Assembly: GCF_945957265.1 (NCBI RefSeq)
Contig: NZ_CAMFKO010000009.1
Span: 45,868-109,867, forward strand
DNA: 64,000 nucleotides
Direction of reading: 5' to 3'
Source: an uncultured Dechloromonas sp.
Lineage (GTDB): Bacteria > Pseudomonadota > Gammaproteobacteria > Burkholderiales > Rhodocyclaceae
Positions 63,546-64,000 of this stretch are shown here, in pieces (the first letter of the stretch is position 1; each line of letters begins with the position of its first letter). Position numbers and translations under genes: made by a program. Under the pieces are notes generated by a model, which worked only from the letters and a program-made list of their open reading frames with translations, had not been told where the DNA came from and ran no database searches.

Positions 63546-63866
63546 CTAGCGGCTGTTTTGCTTCTTCGCCTGGGCCAAGTATTGGCTGGCAATCTCCTGG
63601 ACGTTCTGAAGGCGCTCAGGGCATGGGATGACGACAAACCGGCCTACGACTTCCCGCAACTGTTCTCGCCACCAATCCTCAGGCCGGGAGGTGTCTTGAA
63701 CGCCTCCAGGAAGTCCTACAGGTGCCTCCAGTCCGCCCATTATGGCGGCTAGGTAGCCCTCCAGGACTACCAATAGCGCCTCCTTTGTGGCTGCACCGGG
63801 AGCCTCGTAGAATCGCTCCCTAGTGTTGCAGATGGCTGATAGCCAGTAGGGCAAAGGGTGTGGCAC
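63546..63866 (-). CDS. hypothetical protein of probable mobile element
   Basis: 106 aa, GTG start overlapping upstream stop (TAGTG). Confidence 0.55.
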   Translation of the reverse strand: MPHPLPYWLSAICNTRERFYEAPGAATKEALLVVLEGYLAAIMGGLEAPVGLPGGVQDTSRPEDWWREQLREVVGRFVVIPCPERLQNVQEIASQYLAQAKKQNSR

Positions 63867-64000
63867 TAGACGCCACTCCTGGGGTCTTCCGGGGGCTTCA
63901 TCCTGGGACCCTTCCGTTTCTTGCGTCGCCCACTGCCCAACAGCTTAACAGGCTGCTGAAATACTGCACCATCCTGTAGACGAAACGGTGGGTAGAAGCG
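63866..64000 (-). CDS. hypothetical protein, truncated by window edge
   Basis: Reverse frame ...RFYPPFRLQDGAVFQQPVKLLGSGRRKKRKGPRMKPPEDPRSGV*, open to window end. Confidence 0.45.
   Translation of the reverse strand, partial: RFYPPFRLQDGAVFQQPVKLLGSGRRKKRKGPRMKPPEDPRSGV

Noticed and set aside
63368-63637. 89-aa reverse ORF over the hairpin region
   Set aside because: Overlaps the long hairpin and the better-supported 63546..63866 ORF; no motif or RBS support

Overview
High-GC chromosomal window, most consistent with a Rhodocyclaceae-like betaproteobacterium (inference from gene content: PHA genes, class I BamD/RluD/PgeF neighbourhood, SSS/DUF4212 acetate-type uptake cluster). Almost all of it is densely coding housekeeping and metabolic DNA. 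Main blocks: (1) GMC oxidoreductase / TAT gluconate-dehydrogenase-subunit-3-like protein / coniferyl aldehyde dehydrogenase; (2) dnaQ-rnhA-methyltransferase-gloB; (3) signalling genes (CheY-like, PleD-like GGDEF, Ser/Thr kinase-HDOD-GAF fusion); (4) tartrate cluster (ttdAB, MFS transporter, two LysR regulators, tartrate dehydrogenase, AEC transporter); (5) bamD-rluD-pgeF-ZIP; (6) phaC-phaB-phaB...phaR with an intervening HigBA toxin-antitoxin pair and a tRNA 3'-end remnant; (7) RND efflux operon plus TetR regulator; (8) menB-menC; (9) ilvBN with a readable Val-rich leader peptide and attenuator; (10) class I fumarase; (11) acs followed by a long run of genes: small coupled ORF, SSS-histidine kinase (CbrA/CrbS-like), receiver, degenerate-kinase/exonuclease fusion, two DUF294 nucleotidyltransferases, a degenerate exonuclease, an SSS symporter and DUF4212; (12) tRNA-Ser(GGA) followed by AT-richer, repeat-bearing DNA that looks like the edge of an integrated element. 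The strongest candidates for a poorly described system are the acetate-associated exonuclease/nucleotidyltransferase signalling cluster (50.9-62.8 kb) and the ilvB leader attenuator. No CRISPR array was seen. No searches were run; family names are from reading the translated proteins.
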